Assembly: GCA_050951725.1 (NCBI GenBank)
Contig: JBMNJO010000019.1
Span: 62,001 to 126,000, forward strand
From: DTU052 sp050951725
GTDB lineage: Bacteria; Bacillota; Syntrophomonadia; Syntrophomonadales; DTU052
Length of the DNA: 64,000 bases
Direction: 5' to 3'
Shown here: piece after piece, positions 26,250-35,864 of the stretch
Numbering within the stretch: position 1 is the first letter of the stretch
Layout of the letters: the number at the start of each line of letters is the position of its first letter
The notes under the pieces: model-generated
What the model was told of the DNA's origin: nothing
Databases searched by the model: none
Seen by the model: the letters and a program-made list of their open reading frames with translations, nothing else
Translations under genes and position numbers: made by a program

Positions 26250-26816
26250 TTGATAGTAACGTATTTGGGATCATCAGTAAAGGACTACCAGGAAAATTTC
26301 TTTCACACTGTTGCTCAGCAAGAGTGGCACTGCCCCATCTGCGGCATGCTTCTATCCCACCACGGGTATTACTCTCGGATCGTTATCGGTGATGATGGAC
26401 CTAACCTTATCTTGATTTTCCGGGGCCGGTGCGAGGACTGTGATAAAACCCATGCAATCCTTCCGGACTTCATTGCACCTTACAGACGTTACTTAATGCC
26501 GGTAATCAGCCAGGCCGTTGAAATAATAATGGAGGAAGAGATACCGCCCGAACAAGTCAGCGGTCCACAGGATATTTGTACCGCCCGGCGCTGGCACCAT
26601 CGCTTTTCATTGATCTGTAACGAAGCGATTGGTTTCCTGACCAGCATTGCCGTTAAAACCACCGGTCAAATGCCTACCCTTATTGGAAATGACCTGTCAT
26701 CCTCTTGGCAGCTCCTAAAAACAGCACTCTTTGCTCTGCCGTCCATCCTGTCCACATCTATCATGGGGGCGGTTAACATATGGCTGACCCGGGACACAGT
26801 TGACCTATGGCTTTGA
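26250..26816 (+). CDS. DUF6431-like zinc-ribbon protein of element B
   Basis: A 188-aa homologue of the first gene of element E. The zinc ribbon is HCPICGMLLSHHGYYSR and GRCEDCDKTHAILPDFIAPY, the same two C-x2-C pairs followed by a proline-aromatic stretch (compare ELPDKLVPYKR in E). A TTG at 26250 opens the frame; the true start may be slightly downstream. Conservation of this gene in two divergent elements supports a transposition role. Confidence 0.72.
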   Translation: MIVTYLGSSVKDYQENFFHTVAQQEWHCPICGMLLSHHGYYSRIVIGDDGPNLILIFRGRCEDCDKTHAILPDFIAPYRRYLMPVISQAVEIIMEEEIPPEQVSGPQDICTARRWHHRFSLICNEAIGFLTSIAVKTTGQMPTLIGNDLSSSWQLLKTALFALPSILSTSIMGAVNIWLTRDTVDLWL

Positions 26817-26899
26817 AATACCACATACTTTGCACTGCTGGCCAATACTCTTGTCTGATATTGTAAATCCACAACCAACAGACAAGGGAGGAAAGCGTA

Positions 26900-27427
26900 A
26901 TGAATGCTAACGAGAAGCATGAGAAAGCTCTAAAGACATTTCAAATTATCGCCCCGTTGCTTGAAAGCGACCTAGAAGCTGCTGAGATTCGGAGACGAAG
27001 GGCTGAGATTTTGGCACGTTACGAAATATCGGAGCGAACCCTGCGCCGTTACCTTAAAACTTACCGGGATGGCGGCTTTGAATCCCTCATGCCCAAAAGT
27101 CGATCCGATTGCGGCCTGTGCCGGGCAATTGATGAACCACTTCTGGTGGAGGCGATGCAACTTAAAGAAGAACTCCCTGAACGTAGTGTCAGCCGTATCA
27201 TCCAAATCCTAGAGGGTGAAAAGCTGGTGCCCCCCGGCAAGATCGCCCGCTCTACCTTAACCCGGCAACTTACGGCTAAAGGCCTAACTCGTCAGGAACT
27301 GATGAAAGATAAGACCGGACATCGACGTTTTCAGAAGGAACACCGTAATCAAATGTGGCAGACCGATGTCAAATTTGGGCCATTTATCCCCAATCCCAAT
27401 AAACCTGGACGCAAAATGAGGACCTAC
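26900..27427 (+). pseudogene. Element B transposase, N-terminal part
   Basis: Starts MNANEKHEKALKTFQIIAPL after AGGGAGGAAAGCG. The helix-turn-helix ISERTLRRYLKTYRDGGF and first catalytic Asp in WQTDVKFGPF match the 451-aa transposase of element E. The frame is cut after GRKMRTY by IS21-C. With one CCTAC TSD removed it continues in frame at 29889 with LLVFLDDATRL. Confidence 0.92.
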
Positions 27428-27550
27428 TGTGAACGGTAAAATAAAAGGGAGAAAAATTGGCCAATAAAAACGGATAATATTTACCGCAATGTTCCAGACC
27501 AGCTAAAATTGTTTGTTGAAAGACAACAATTTAGCAGGGAGAGGAATCAG

Positions 27551-29125
27551 GTGAAAGGGTGGCCGATGTATCAAGATCTGCAGCAACTAAAAGCGATGGG
27601 ACTTAACAAATCACAGGTTAAGCGACGATTAGGGATAGATTGGAAAACCGTTGACCGTTATTGGAAGGTGACGCCAGACGAGTTTTCGGAAATGAGGCGG
27701 AACAACCAAAGAACAAAGAAACTAGAAAAATACGAAGATCAGATAGTGAGGTGGTTACAAGAACATCCTGATATCTCGTCAGCCCAAGTACATGACTGGC
27801 TCAAAGAGCATTATCCCGATTACCACGGAAAGGAGAGGACACTTAGACGATACGTAGCCAGTTTGCGAATAAAGCATGGAATTAAGAAATCTGTTAAGGT
27901 CCGCCAGTATCAGGCAACAGAAGAGCTGCCCATGGGTTACCAGGCCCAGGTTGATCTAGGATTTATCAACCTTAAGAATACTGAGGGTCAGAAGGTAAAG
28001 CTTACTGGATTCGGGCTAGTCCTATCACGCAGCCGTCAAAAGTACGTTGAATGGGAGGACAAACCACTAACCACGGCCAGGTTCATACATATGCATTATC
28101 GGGCATTTGAATTTATGGGAGGGGTGCCAGAAGAAATAGTCTACGACCAGGATAGGCTCTTGGCCATAAGCGAAAACTCTGGTGATGTCATATTTACGGC
28201 CGAGTTTGAGAGGTTCCGGCAACAGATGGGATTCAGAGTATATCTCTGTCGCAAAAACGATCCCGAGACCAAAGGTAAAATTGAAGCGGTTATCAAATAC
28301 GCAAAGAACAATTACGCCCGGCACCGGATCTTTGATAACATCACGGATTTTAATCAGGGGTGTATAGAATGGCTAGCAAGAACCGGAAACGCCAATATAC
28401 ATGGCACAACAAAAATGGTACCGGCAGAAGTGTTTAAGGAAGAGCAAAAACACTTAAAACCGATACCGAACATAATTAATCAACCTGAAGAAATTGTAAC
28501 AAGGCAGGTGCGTAAAGACAATACCATATGGTTCAACGGCAATCGGTATACTCTGCCCCTTGGCAGTTATTATCCCGAAAGGGAGGTAGTAATTAAAGAA
28601 GACCAGGGTCTTCTCAGTATATTTGACCTGAATACAGGTGAGCAGTTGGCCATTCACAGGATAGCGCTTGAAAAAGGCAAACTGATCAGCAACAACAACC
28701 ATAAGCGTGACCATTCAGCAAAGATAGCCGAATTTTTTGAGAATACACTGGCTAACTTGGGAGGAAGTGAGACAGCAGTTGCTTTCTTGAAGGGCATTCG
28801 TAAAGAAAAGCCCAGATACATTCGTGACCAGTATGATCTTATCAATCGAACGATTGCAAATCATGACGCAGAAACGATATTTCAGGCATTAAGCCATTGC
28901 TTAGAAAGACGGATTTTTAGTGCCGTCGAGTTCGCAATAGCTCTCGATTACGTTGCCCAAACCAAAGAGAGCAAGACAAGTGGATCCATACTTGATACAT
29001 CGGCCATACCTCCCGCCTACCGAATCAAAACAGAGGTAAGAAATATTAGCGAGTATGCCGCTATTTATGGAGGTGTGAACGTTGAACAAGGCCGAAGAAA
29101 CCAGAGGTTACATGAAAAGCCTTAA
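27551..29125 (+). CDS. istA: IstA transposase of IS21-C, copy 1
   Basis: A DDE transposase of the IS21 family, 524 aa from the GTG at 27551 (after GGGAGAGG); the frame is open 14 codons further up. An N-terminal HTH (LKAMGLNKSQVKRRLGIDWK) is followed by a second helix-turn-helix region (SSAQVHDWLKEHYPDYHG). The rve core shows QAQVDLGFINL, then IVYDQDRLLAIS and a PETKGKIEAVIKYAK glutamate. It overlaps istB by 44 nt. The same protein is encoded by the second copy. Confidence 0.94.
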   Translation: MKGWPMYQDLQQLKAMGLNKSQVKRRLGIDWKTVDRYWKVTPDEFSEMRRNNQRTKKLEKYEDQIVRWLQEHPDISSAQVHDWLKEHYPDYHGKERTLRRYVASLRIKHGIKKSVKVRQYQATEELPMGYQAQVDLGFINLKNTEGQKVKLTGFGLVLSRSRQKYVEWEDKPLTTARFIHMHYRAFEFMGGVPEEIVYDQDRLLAISENSGDVIFTAEFERFRQQMGFRVYLCRKNDPETKGKIEAVIKYAKNNYARHRIFDNITDFNQGCIEWLARTGNANIHGTTKMVPAEVFKEEQKHLKPIPNIINQPEEIVTRQVRKDNTIWFNGNRYTLPLGSYYPEREVVIKEDQGLLSIFDLNTGEQLAIHRIALEKGKLISNNNHKRDHSAKIAEFFENTLANLGGSETAVAFLKGIRKEKPRYIRDQYDLINRTIANHDAETIFQALSHCLERRIFSAVEFAIALDYVAQTKESKTSGSILDTSAIPPAYRIKTEVRNISEYAAIYGGVNVEQGRRNQRLHEKP

Positions 29126-29831
29126 TCTTTCTTGGAGCCGGGACAACCTGGATCAGGCACTCCAAGAGGCTAACATTACCGATATGTCGTACTTGGAGTT
29201 CTTGAACCGCCTTTTGCGAGGAGAGCTGACATACAAGGAAAAGCGGGCTGAGGAACGCAGAATGAAGATGGCCGGGTTCCCCTTTATCAAAACAATTGAC
29301 GAGTTTGATTTCGTATTTCAGCGTTCTATTACCCGGAAACAGGTTAATCAGTTATTGGATATGCAGTGGATAGAAAAATGCTACAATCTGATTTTTTTGG
29401 GCCCTCCCGGGGTCGGCAAGAGCCACATGTCAGTGGCTATTGGATATGAGGCAGTCAAAAAGGGGTACAGGGTGAGCTTCGTAAACATGGATGAATTGAT
29501 GAAGCACTTGAAGCTGGAAGCCACTTCCCCACGCAGCCGGCAGAAGGTAAAACGGCTCATGGCTTCGGACTTGGTGATTATTGACGAGATAGGTTTTGTC
29601 CCTATCTCGCGCCAGGAAGCCAATTTGTTCTTCCAGTTGATATCGGCACTTTATGAACAGGCATCATTAATCATAACATCAAACAAGGGTTTTGAAGATT
29701 GGGCCGAGCTGATGGGCGATCCCGTTATTACGACCGCAATTCTTGATAGAATCGCTCATCACAGTGAGATTTTTAACCTGTCCGGGGAAAGCTACCGACT
29801 GAAGCATCGAGATTCTATACTAAGACAATAG
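29082..29831 (+). CDS. istB: IstB ATPase of IS21-C, copy 1
   Basis: A 249-aa AAA+ helper. Walker A FLGPPGVGKSHMSVAIG and Walker B LVIIDEIGFVP, then ITSNKGFEDW and an end IFNLSGESYRLKHR. It is translationally coupled to istA. Identical to the protein at 39516-40265. Confidence 0.95.
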   Translation: MNKAEETRGYMKSLNLSWSRDNLDQALQEANITDMSYLEFLNRLLRGELTYKEKRAEERRMKMAGFPFIKTIDEFDFVFQRSITRKQVNQLLDMQWIEKCYNLIFLGPPGVGKSHMSVAIGYEAVKKGYRVSFVNMDELMKHLKLEATSPRSRQKVKRLMASDLVIIDEIGFVPISRQEANLFFQLISALYEQASLIITSNKGFEDWAELMGDPVITTAILDRIAHHSEIFNLSGESYRLKHRDSILRQ

Positions 29832-29883
29832 TCCTATGGAAAATTATTGGCCAAAAATTCTCCAAAACACTTGACCGGTTACA

Positions 29884-30698
29884 CCTACCTTCTGGTGTTT
29901 CTTGACGATGCTACCCGGCTAATCTGTCATGGACAATTCTACCTGGATCAGCGCCTGCCTATCCTGGAAGATACTTTTCGTAAAGCCCTCTTAAAAAGGG
30001 GAGTTCCCGCTTCTGTCTACGTTGATAATGGCAAGATCTTTGTTTCCAAATGGTTCAGAATGGGCTGCGCCCGCCTGAAAATACGGCATTTAAATACCCA
30101 ACCCTATAGCCCTGAAAGTAAAGGCAAGGTTGAACGTTTTAACCGCACTGTAGAAGCCTTTCTGTCTGAAATCTCCCTTGACCCTCCTGCGACCCTGGAA
30201 GAACTAAACCGGGCATTCGCGGTCTGGGTAGAAGAGGGCTACAACCACCAACCCCATTCCGCGTTAGGTAATATCTCTCCCGCAGTTCGTTTCCAACAGG
30301 ATACTAAAAGACTTCGTTTTGCTAATCCGGAGGAGCTCCGGGATGCCTTCTTGTGGGAGAAGTCGTGCCGTGTGGACAAGGCCGGTTGTTTTAAACTCGA
30401 AGGCAAGGTGTTCGAGGCCGGTCCTCAGTGGACTAGAAAAACGATAGATGTCCGCTATGACCCCTTGGATCTTTCTGCTGTTGAAGTCTGGCACCAGGGA
30501 CAGCGGCAGAGTCTGGCTAAGACTCTGGTGATTCCGGAGTGGAATACTGCTTACTTGAAAACAGAGACAGTTCATCCAAAAACGCCACGGGAATCCCGGT
30601 ATCTTAAGACCTTGGAGACAAAAAGCCAAGTCCGCAAAGAACGAAAATTGGGGGCGATAGCCTACCGTAACCTAGAGGGAGATGATAGCAGTGTTTGA
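29884..30698 (+). pseudogene. Element B transposase, C-terminal part
   Basis: Resumes the interrupted transposase: LLVFLDDATRLICHGQFY, then VYVDNGKIFVS (second catalytic Asp) and SPESKGKVERFNR (catalytic Glu), as in the E transposase. It ends at 30698, overlapping the ExeA start by 8 bp, the same overlap as in element E. The joined frame is 1338 nt (445 aa). Confidence 0.92.
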
Positions 30699-31495
30699 GC
30701 CTTTCTTCGGTTTTCAAAGAACTCCTTTCGGGCGTAATCTGCCCGTTGATCAACTTCTTAAGTATCCGGCTCACGAAGAGCTGGTTTCGAGACTAAAGTA
30801 TACGGCAGAGAAACGCTTTTTTGCCCTCATTACCGGTGAGGTTGGGTCAGGCAAATCAACGGCGCTGCGTCATCTGTTATCTCTGCTAAACCCGAACAAG
30901 TATCGAACTATCTACATAAGCGATTCGGGGCTAACACCGCGCCATTTTTACTGGGAAGCTCTGCGGCAGCTTGATCAGGAACCTCGCTTTAATCGAGGTC
31001 AGGCTAAGCGCCAGCTTCACCAAGTTATTCTTGATCTTTCGGAAAACCAGCATAAGGTGCCGGTAGTTATCGTTGACGAAGCCCATCTTCTGGACCGGGA
31101 GATGCTGGAGGAGATCCGCTTCCTCCTCAATTTCCGCATGGATTCCTACAACCCCATGGGCCTAATTCTAGTTGGGCAGCCAGAATTAAGACGTATCCTA
31201 CAACTTCAAATCTATGAGGCCATTGCCCAGCGAAGTCAACGTCCGCTACCACCTTGTCTCCTTAGACCAGGCTGAGACCAAGGATTACGTAGTTCATCAT
31301 CTGAAAACTGCCGGAATTAGCGCTGCAATTTTTACTGACGATGCTCTTGATGTCGTTTATGATTTTTCCGGGGGGATCGCCAGAAAAATTAATAATCTCT
31401 GCTTGGCTTGCCTACTGGCTGCTGCTTCTGAAAACAAACGTTTGGTTGATGATCACCTAGTCAAAGTGGTCATCGAAAATGAGTTTGAGTTGTAA
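30691..31495 (+). pseudogene. Element B ExeA/TniB-like ATPase, frameshifted
   Basis: From the GTG at 30691 it reads MFEPFFGFQRTPFGRNLP, homologous to the E ATPase start. Walker A is GEVGSGKSTALR and Walker B PVVIVDEAHLLDRE. At about 31232 a single extra A in CAGCGAAGTCAACG shifts the frame. The correct continuation RVNVRYHLVSLDQAE is read in the next frame to 31495. The protein is therefore broken after about 180 residues. Confidence 0.88.
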
Positions 31496-31609
31496 CCCAC
31501 TTTATCTGGCCGGCAATTAGTTCCGGCCAGATAATTTAAGCAATTTTACCGGTCACCGATTTAGAGCACAATCCGGTCACATAGCTTGGGCGGCAACAAT
31601 ATAAAGAAT

Positions 31610-33513
31610 GATTCCACTGCAAAAACCCCAAAAATATTGTAAAACAGCAGGATAAACCACTGTGAATATTGAAGTAATAGTTAGATATTTAAAGCAAATA
31701 AAAGATAAACTAACTTTAGGGTGGTTTTGCAGTATGTTCCGTAAAAACGATAGTCACTATCAAGATGAACTTTTTAGCCATTACCAGTCCATGAGACCAA
31801 GTGTAGCCAAACTACTAAACAAAACCTGGGCACCAGTTTTCTATGAACATGTTTTTTGTAAAATCAACGAAGATCTGTTTGCCCCCATGTATTGTCTTGA
31901 TACCGGCAGACCCAATGTTCCAGTTAATATACTGATGTCATTAGAGATTATCAAAAACATGTTTGGTTATACTGATCAAGAATTAATCGAGCAGTTCTAC
32001 TTTAACTTCCAGGTCAATTATGCCCTAGGTATAAGAAACCTGGGTGAGGTTTACCTGGCTGAACGTACCCTTTACGAATTCAGAGAAAGAGTTTATAGGC
32101 ACATATTAGAGTATCCCGAGCAAGATGAAGTGATTTTCCAACAGTTTGAAATCCTAACCAAGAATTTTATCGAACAAGCCGGGATAAAAACCGATGACCA
32201 GCGTATGGATTCTACCTTGATTTCTCCCAATATCAAGAAAGCCGGTAGACTCTCGTTAGCCCTGGATGTATTGGTTCAAGCGGTAAGAGGCATTGCTTCT
32301 AACATGCTTTCCGATAATCTCAAACAAGTGTTAAGAGATAGCTTCAGAACTGATTTACTATACAGAACTAGAAATCAGGAACTGGAAAGCAGGTTCCAGA
32401 AAGTCCTTAACCTCATGCAAGAGGTAGATAACTTGGCAAATAAGGATCGTAACCTTGCTTCAAAACGAGAAATGGTTCTGCTTAAGCGTTTTCTAGGCGA
32501 ACAGGCTGCCTTCGATGAATCTAAGGGAATATGGCTCGCCAAGCCCAGTAGTGAAATTGAAAGCGGTTCCCTGCAATCAGCTTATGATAGTGACGCTACC
32601 TTCCGTAACAAAGCGGGTAAGAACCATAGCGGCTACGTTTTAAACGTGAGCGAAACCAGTAGCAAAGAAAACCCGATTCAGGTGATTACCGACTTTTCAG
32701 TACAACCCAATAACATCAGCGATGTAGAGATGGCTAAGGAGCGCATACCCATCATCAAACAAAGGACGGATGTAAAGGACATCTACTTAGATGGAGGTTA
32801 CTACGGCCAAGAGGTCATAGAAATGGCAGATGAGCTAGAGGTTAACCTACACTATACAGATATGACCGGACGTAAGGCTCCATCAGATAAACTTTCCACA
32901 ACCAGTTTTAAGTTTGATGATGATATGAAAATAATCAGTTGTCCCCAGGGCAAGATCCCATTTAGAAGCGATTTCAATCCCGGTTCCAAGACTAGCAGTT
33001 GCCACTTCAAACACGAGGATTGCCAAGGATGCCCGAATTTTGATATATGTCCAGTAAAGACCCAGAAGAAAGACCGGATATTACGGGTTAGTTTAAAAAC
33101 CATCCAGGCTGACCGGGTTAGAGATCAAATACACAATATTGCGGTCAGACGTGAAAACACCAGTTATCGTGCTGGAATCGAAGCAACCAACTCCGCTCTA
33201 AAAAGAGGGGAAGATCTGAATAACCTTTACACACGTGGCGTGCTAAAAACTTACTTGGTCACTGCTTACAAAATTATAGCCCGAAATATTAAGCAGTTTT
33301 CCCGGATGGCTCTGGGCAAGCTAAGGAAGCCGAAAAGGCCAAAAGCAGGGATATTATGCCCAAATTTAGGTTAACGAACACAAAACCATAGTAATGGAGG
33401 TCTAAATTAGCGATCTTCAGTTGAAAAAGAACTTTTTGAGCTATCTGCTCAAGACAATTTTTACTATTGAAAACCCCCATAGGGGTTAAACAACCTGTTT
33501 TTGCAGTGGAATC
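31610..33513 (+). mobile_element. IS1182-like insertion sequence (1904 bp)
   Basis: Terminal inverted repeats GATTCCACTGCAAAAA and TTTTTGCAGTGGAATC, with TSD AAGAAT on both sides (31604-31609 and 33514-33519). It carries one transposase gene. It sits 11 bp from element B, inside the same HEPN-like gene, but is an independent insertion. Confidence 0.9.
31662..33374 (+). CDS. IS1182-family transposase
   Basis: A 570-aa transposase. The N-terminal DUF772 domain is visible as CLDTGRPNVPVNILMSLEII and YTDQELIEQFYFNFQVNYAL. The DDE core has TDDQRMDSTLIS (first Asp) and DIYLDGGYYGQEV (second Asp); the final Glu lies in RAGIEATNSALKRG. A cysteine-rich insert (CQGCPNFDICP) before it is typical of IS1182. 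It is intact. Confidence 0.88.
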   Translation: MNIEVIVRYLKQIKDKLTLGWFCSMFRKNDSHYQDELFSHYQSMRPSVAKLLNKTWAPVFYEHVFCKINEDLFAPMYCLDTGRPNVPVNILMSLEIIKNMFGYTDQELIEQFYFNFQVNYALGIRNLGEVYLAERTLYEFRERVYRHILEYPEQDEVIFQQFEILTKNFIEQAGIKTDDQRMDSTLISPNIKKAGRLSLALDVLVQAVRGIASNMLSDNLKQVLRDSFRTDLLYRTRNQELESRFQKVLNLMQEVDNLANKDRNLASKREMVLLKRFLGEQAAFDESKGIWLAKPSSEIESGSLQSAYDSDATFRNKAGKNHSGYVLNVSETSSKENPIQVITDFSVQPNNISDVEMAKERIPIIKQRTDVKDIYLDGGYYGQEVIEMADELEVNLHYTDMTGRKAPSDKLSTTSFKFDDDMKIISCPQGKIPFRSDFNPGSKTSSCHFKHEDCQGCPNFDICPVKTQKKDRILRVSLKTIQADRVRDQIHNIAVRRENTSYRAGIEATNSALKRGEDLNNLYTRGVLKTYLVTAYKIIARNIKQFSRMALGKLRKPKRPKAGILCPNLG

Positions 33514-34167
33514 AAGAATATATTTGAGCAATTTCATCTACTGCTTAACCAAGGAATTATAGCGCCTGGTGCAGTAGGCAATTATGGCCACAATTTACCC
33601 TATTTTCATGTAACAGAATACGGGCTTAAATGTTTAGAAGAACAGGAAGTTTTACCATATGATATAGATGGGTATTTTGACAAGATAAAAAGTATCCCAA
33701 GCATTTCTGAATGGGTAGAATTCTATATTAAAGAAGCTTTACAGTGTTACAACGCTAATTGCATGGAAGCGGCAGTAATTATGCTTGGTTTAGCCAGTGA
33801 AAAAATAATTGATGAGAAATTAGATGCATTACTTGGATTCTTATCTAGGAATTTCAATACTGAGTTTTTACAGATGCAATCTGAGCTGGCTAATATAAGA
33901 ATGGCTTCGGGAAAATTTAATTGCTACAAAAAGTATTTTGATAAGATAAAAAACAATGTATCAGATCTAGAATTCAAGAAAATGTTGCCAACGGTTGATA
34001 AAGTAGCATTTCAGACTTATGCAAACTTCACCAGGATAACTAGGAATGAATTAGCACATCCATCTGATACAAAAATGGAGCGAATTGAAGTTCTAATGAT
34101 CTTTATATCTTTTATAAAGTTTTGCCAGATACAATATTGGTTTATAGATTACTACATCAATAATTGA
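33514..34167 (+). pseudogene. HEPN-like protein gene (module gene 4), 3' piece
   Basis: In frame with the restored gene from 33520: IFEQFHLLLNQGIIAPGAVG, then the helical C-terminus EAAVIMLGLASEKIIDEKLD and YANFTRITRNELAHPSDTK, ending at 34167. RNELAH (residues 269-274 of the joined protein) is the R-x4-H catalytic motif of HEPN ribonucleases, and its setting (helix, motif, helix) matches HEPN/DUF4145-like C-termini. An ATG at 33763 opens the downstream part of the frame, so a short C-terminal HEPN fragment might still be made. HEPN assignment rests on the motif and helical context only. Confidence 0.75.
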
Positions 34168-34366
34168 GAAAAATAAGCCTTTAATAAGCGTTATGGCCCT
34201 AGGGATGGATATGTTCCCGCCTACCGATAGTGCAAAAAGAGCCTTTGACGTGTTCCCGACTACCGACAATATAAAAGACATCAATCCACCCCGCTCGTTG
34301 CATGTGGAGTGTGTGGTATTAATGTCACGGGTTGAGAAATAAAGATACTTTAAGCACTGATAAATA

Positions 34367-34434
34367 AAGGGTTTCCTGACATTGAATTTTTCTCATGGCA
34401 TCTTTGTCGAGGACGTTAATGTCGGGAAACCCTT
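34367..34434. repeat. 17-bp inverted repeat (one mismatch)
   Basis: AAGGGTTTCCTGACATT and AATGTCGGGAAACCCTT enclose 34 bp and are followed by ATTTTTATT. It may be a terminator with a long loop or a very small palindromic element. Confidence 0.6.
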
Positions 34435-34831
34435 ATTTTTATTCTTTGAGGGAGTGTAAATCCTTCTGTGTAAATGGGATAATCCACCGTTTATTGGGTA
34501 ATACTACAAATGCTCTTCTTCATGTGGAGGATAGGGCTCCGGTGGAGACCGACCTGAGCGCCACATGAAGGTCTGCTTATACGGATGAGGGCAGCTGCAA
34601 AGCTGTCCTTTGTCTATTTAACATCCGGTAAGGCAGACTAAAAGCGCTAAACTCCGGGGTTTGATTATTCCGGCTCGAAAGAGCCGCATTTCCGATGAAT
34701 AGTGAGCCACCATTCCGGAATTTGGGAGCCGCTATTCCGGAGACCCGAGCCATTACTGCTATTAAGTAGATCCATCGGGCAATACCTTGATCTTTGAAAT
34801 CTTCATAAGCCGAAGAAATAAAGCGGAGGGA

Positions 34832-34859
34832 CACCTGGCAAAGTTTACTTTGCCAGGTG
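34832..34859. repeat. Perfect 13-bp-stem hairpin with 2-nt loop
   Basis: CACCTGGCAAAGT, TT, ACTTTGCCAGGTG. No T-run follows on either strand, so it is not an ordinary terminator. Confidence 0.65.
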
Positions 34860-35063
34860 GGTAAACGCCGAAATACTCCGCCTTGTAAGCTAAAAAACTC
34901 AGTGTGTCTAACCTGACTCCCGGTTTAACTATTCATTTCAGCGCTTTCTGATTCCATATCTTCCTGTTACTGCTAGCCCATAATATCCAGCAATAGACGG
35001 CGTTAGTTGTCCAAAAGTTGACGGATATAGCGTCCAACAATTGCCCCGTGGGGGCGGGGAGAA

Positions 35064-35864
35064 CTAAGCCAGCTCTCCCTGGATGACCAATTTGACCATG
35101 TGATCGTCAATAATTCTTCGGTTGTTCTGTGCCCCATAAAGCAGGCAGTGAGTACAGACCTTGTTAACCATCCTTGCCGTTCCACCGGAGAACTTGAAAA
35201 TCTCATCAATAGCATTATCGGAGAAAATATCATGGTCGGCACCTGCGTATTCCAGGTGTCGTTTTACGTAATCTCCAACCTCAGCCCTGTCAAGGTGAGG
35301 TAGCCTGCAAATCAGGTCAATCCTTTGCCTTATCGCCGCGTATGATTGTAGCTTGAACCTTTCCCAGAGTTCGTTCTGACCAACCAAAACCAAAGCCATG
35401 GGACTCTGAGCATCCATTTTGAAGTTCAACAAGAACCGGACTTCTTCAAGCATCTCCTTGTCCAACAGATGGGCTTCGTCTACGATTACCACCGGCTGCA
35501 GCTTGTGGATGCCCTTCATCAGTTCAATCTCTTTATGCAGCTGCCGTTTGGCATCACCCCGATAGAATTTAGCTTCACACCCTAACTGCTCAAGTAAGCC
35601 TTTGTAAAAATGCCTCGGTGTAAGCTTGGAATCTGCCAAGTACATTACCATGAATCTCGAATTATCCAGGATATCTTTAAACCTTCGAATAGTTGTGGTC
35701 TTTCCTGTGCCACAGTCCCCGGTTACAACTATAAATTGCTGGCGTTCCGCAGCGTATCCTAGTCTTCCCAGGGTCTCTTCAAACCGGTGCGACTGATACA
35801 GCTGATTGGTTGGGATATCCCTTGAAAATGGAGTTTTCTTAAATCCATAGAAATCCTCAAACAT
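35064..35864 (-). CDS. ExeA/TniB-like ATPase of element E, right copy
   Basis: The predicted protein is identical to that at 19012-19812, including the GGAGGGCGAAGG start and the Walker motifs GDCGTGKT and VVIVDEAHLL. Identity points to recent duplication or gene conversion between the two flanking copies. Confidence 0.88.
   Translation of the reverse strand: MFEDFYGFKKTPFSRDIPTNQLYQSHRFEETLGRLGYAAERQQFIVVTGDCGTGKTTTIRRFKDILDNSRFMVMYLADSKLTPRHFYKGLLEQLGCEAKFYRGDAKRQLHKEIELMKGIHKLQPVVIVDEAHLLDKEMLEEVRFLLNFKMDAQSPMALVLVGQNELWERFKLQSYAAIRQRIDLICRLPHLDRAEVGDYVKRHLEYAGADHDIFSDNAIDEIFKFSGGTARMVNKVCTHCLLYGAQNNRRIIDDHMVKLVIQGELA

Larger units (their letters stand above)
27428..29883 (+). mobile_element. 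IS21-C, copy 1 (2456 bp)
   Basis: Ends TGTGAACGG and CCGGTTACA (imperfect inverted repeats), with 5-bp TSD CCTAC (27423-27427 and 29884-29888). It encodes IstA and IstB in overlapping frames. A copy of exactly the same length, encoding identical proteins, lies at 39464-41919 in the opposite orientation. The element is intact and probably the most recent arrival. Confidence 0.95.
26069..31598 (+). mobile_element. Element B: second three-gene DDE/ExeA transposon, interrupted by IS21-C
   Basis: Termini TGTTTCTGCC and GGCGGCAACA, related to those of element E (TGTTACTGC), with a perfect 6-bp TSD ATATAA on both sides. Without IS21-C and its TSD it is about 3.07 kb, the size of element E. It carries the same trio (DUF6431, transposase, ExeA ATPase), but with divergent sequence and on the plus strand. 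It is inactive: the transposase is split by IS21-C and the ATPase is frameshifted. Confidence 0.9.
34168..34964. other. Non-coding stretch with several transposon-end-like repeats
   Basis: About 800 bp without a credible gene. It holds two copies of TGTTCCCG(C/A)CTACCGA 39 bp apart (34212 and 34251), a 17-bp inverted repeat at 34367-34434, the 10-bp inverted repeat CTTCATGTGG/CCACATGAAG (34518 and 34561), a run of GAGCC(G/A)C-ATTCCGG repeats (34675-34750) like IS21 ends, and a long hairpin at 34832-34859. I read it as the decayed ends of older mobile elements. Confidence 0.55.

Noticed and set aside
26069..31598. Element B as an integral part of the defence module (AAA ATPase plus nuclease-like genes)
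   Set aside because: A 6-bp TSD, TGTT termini and restoration of the interrupted frame show that it is a transposon insertion.
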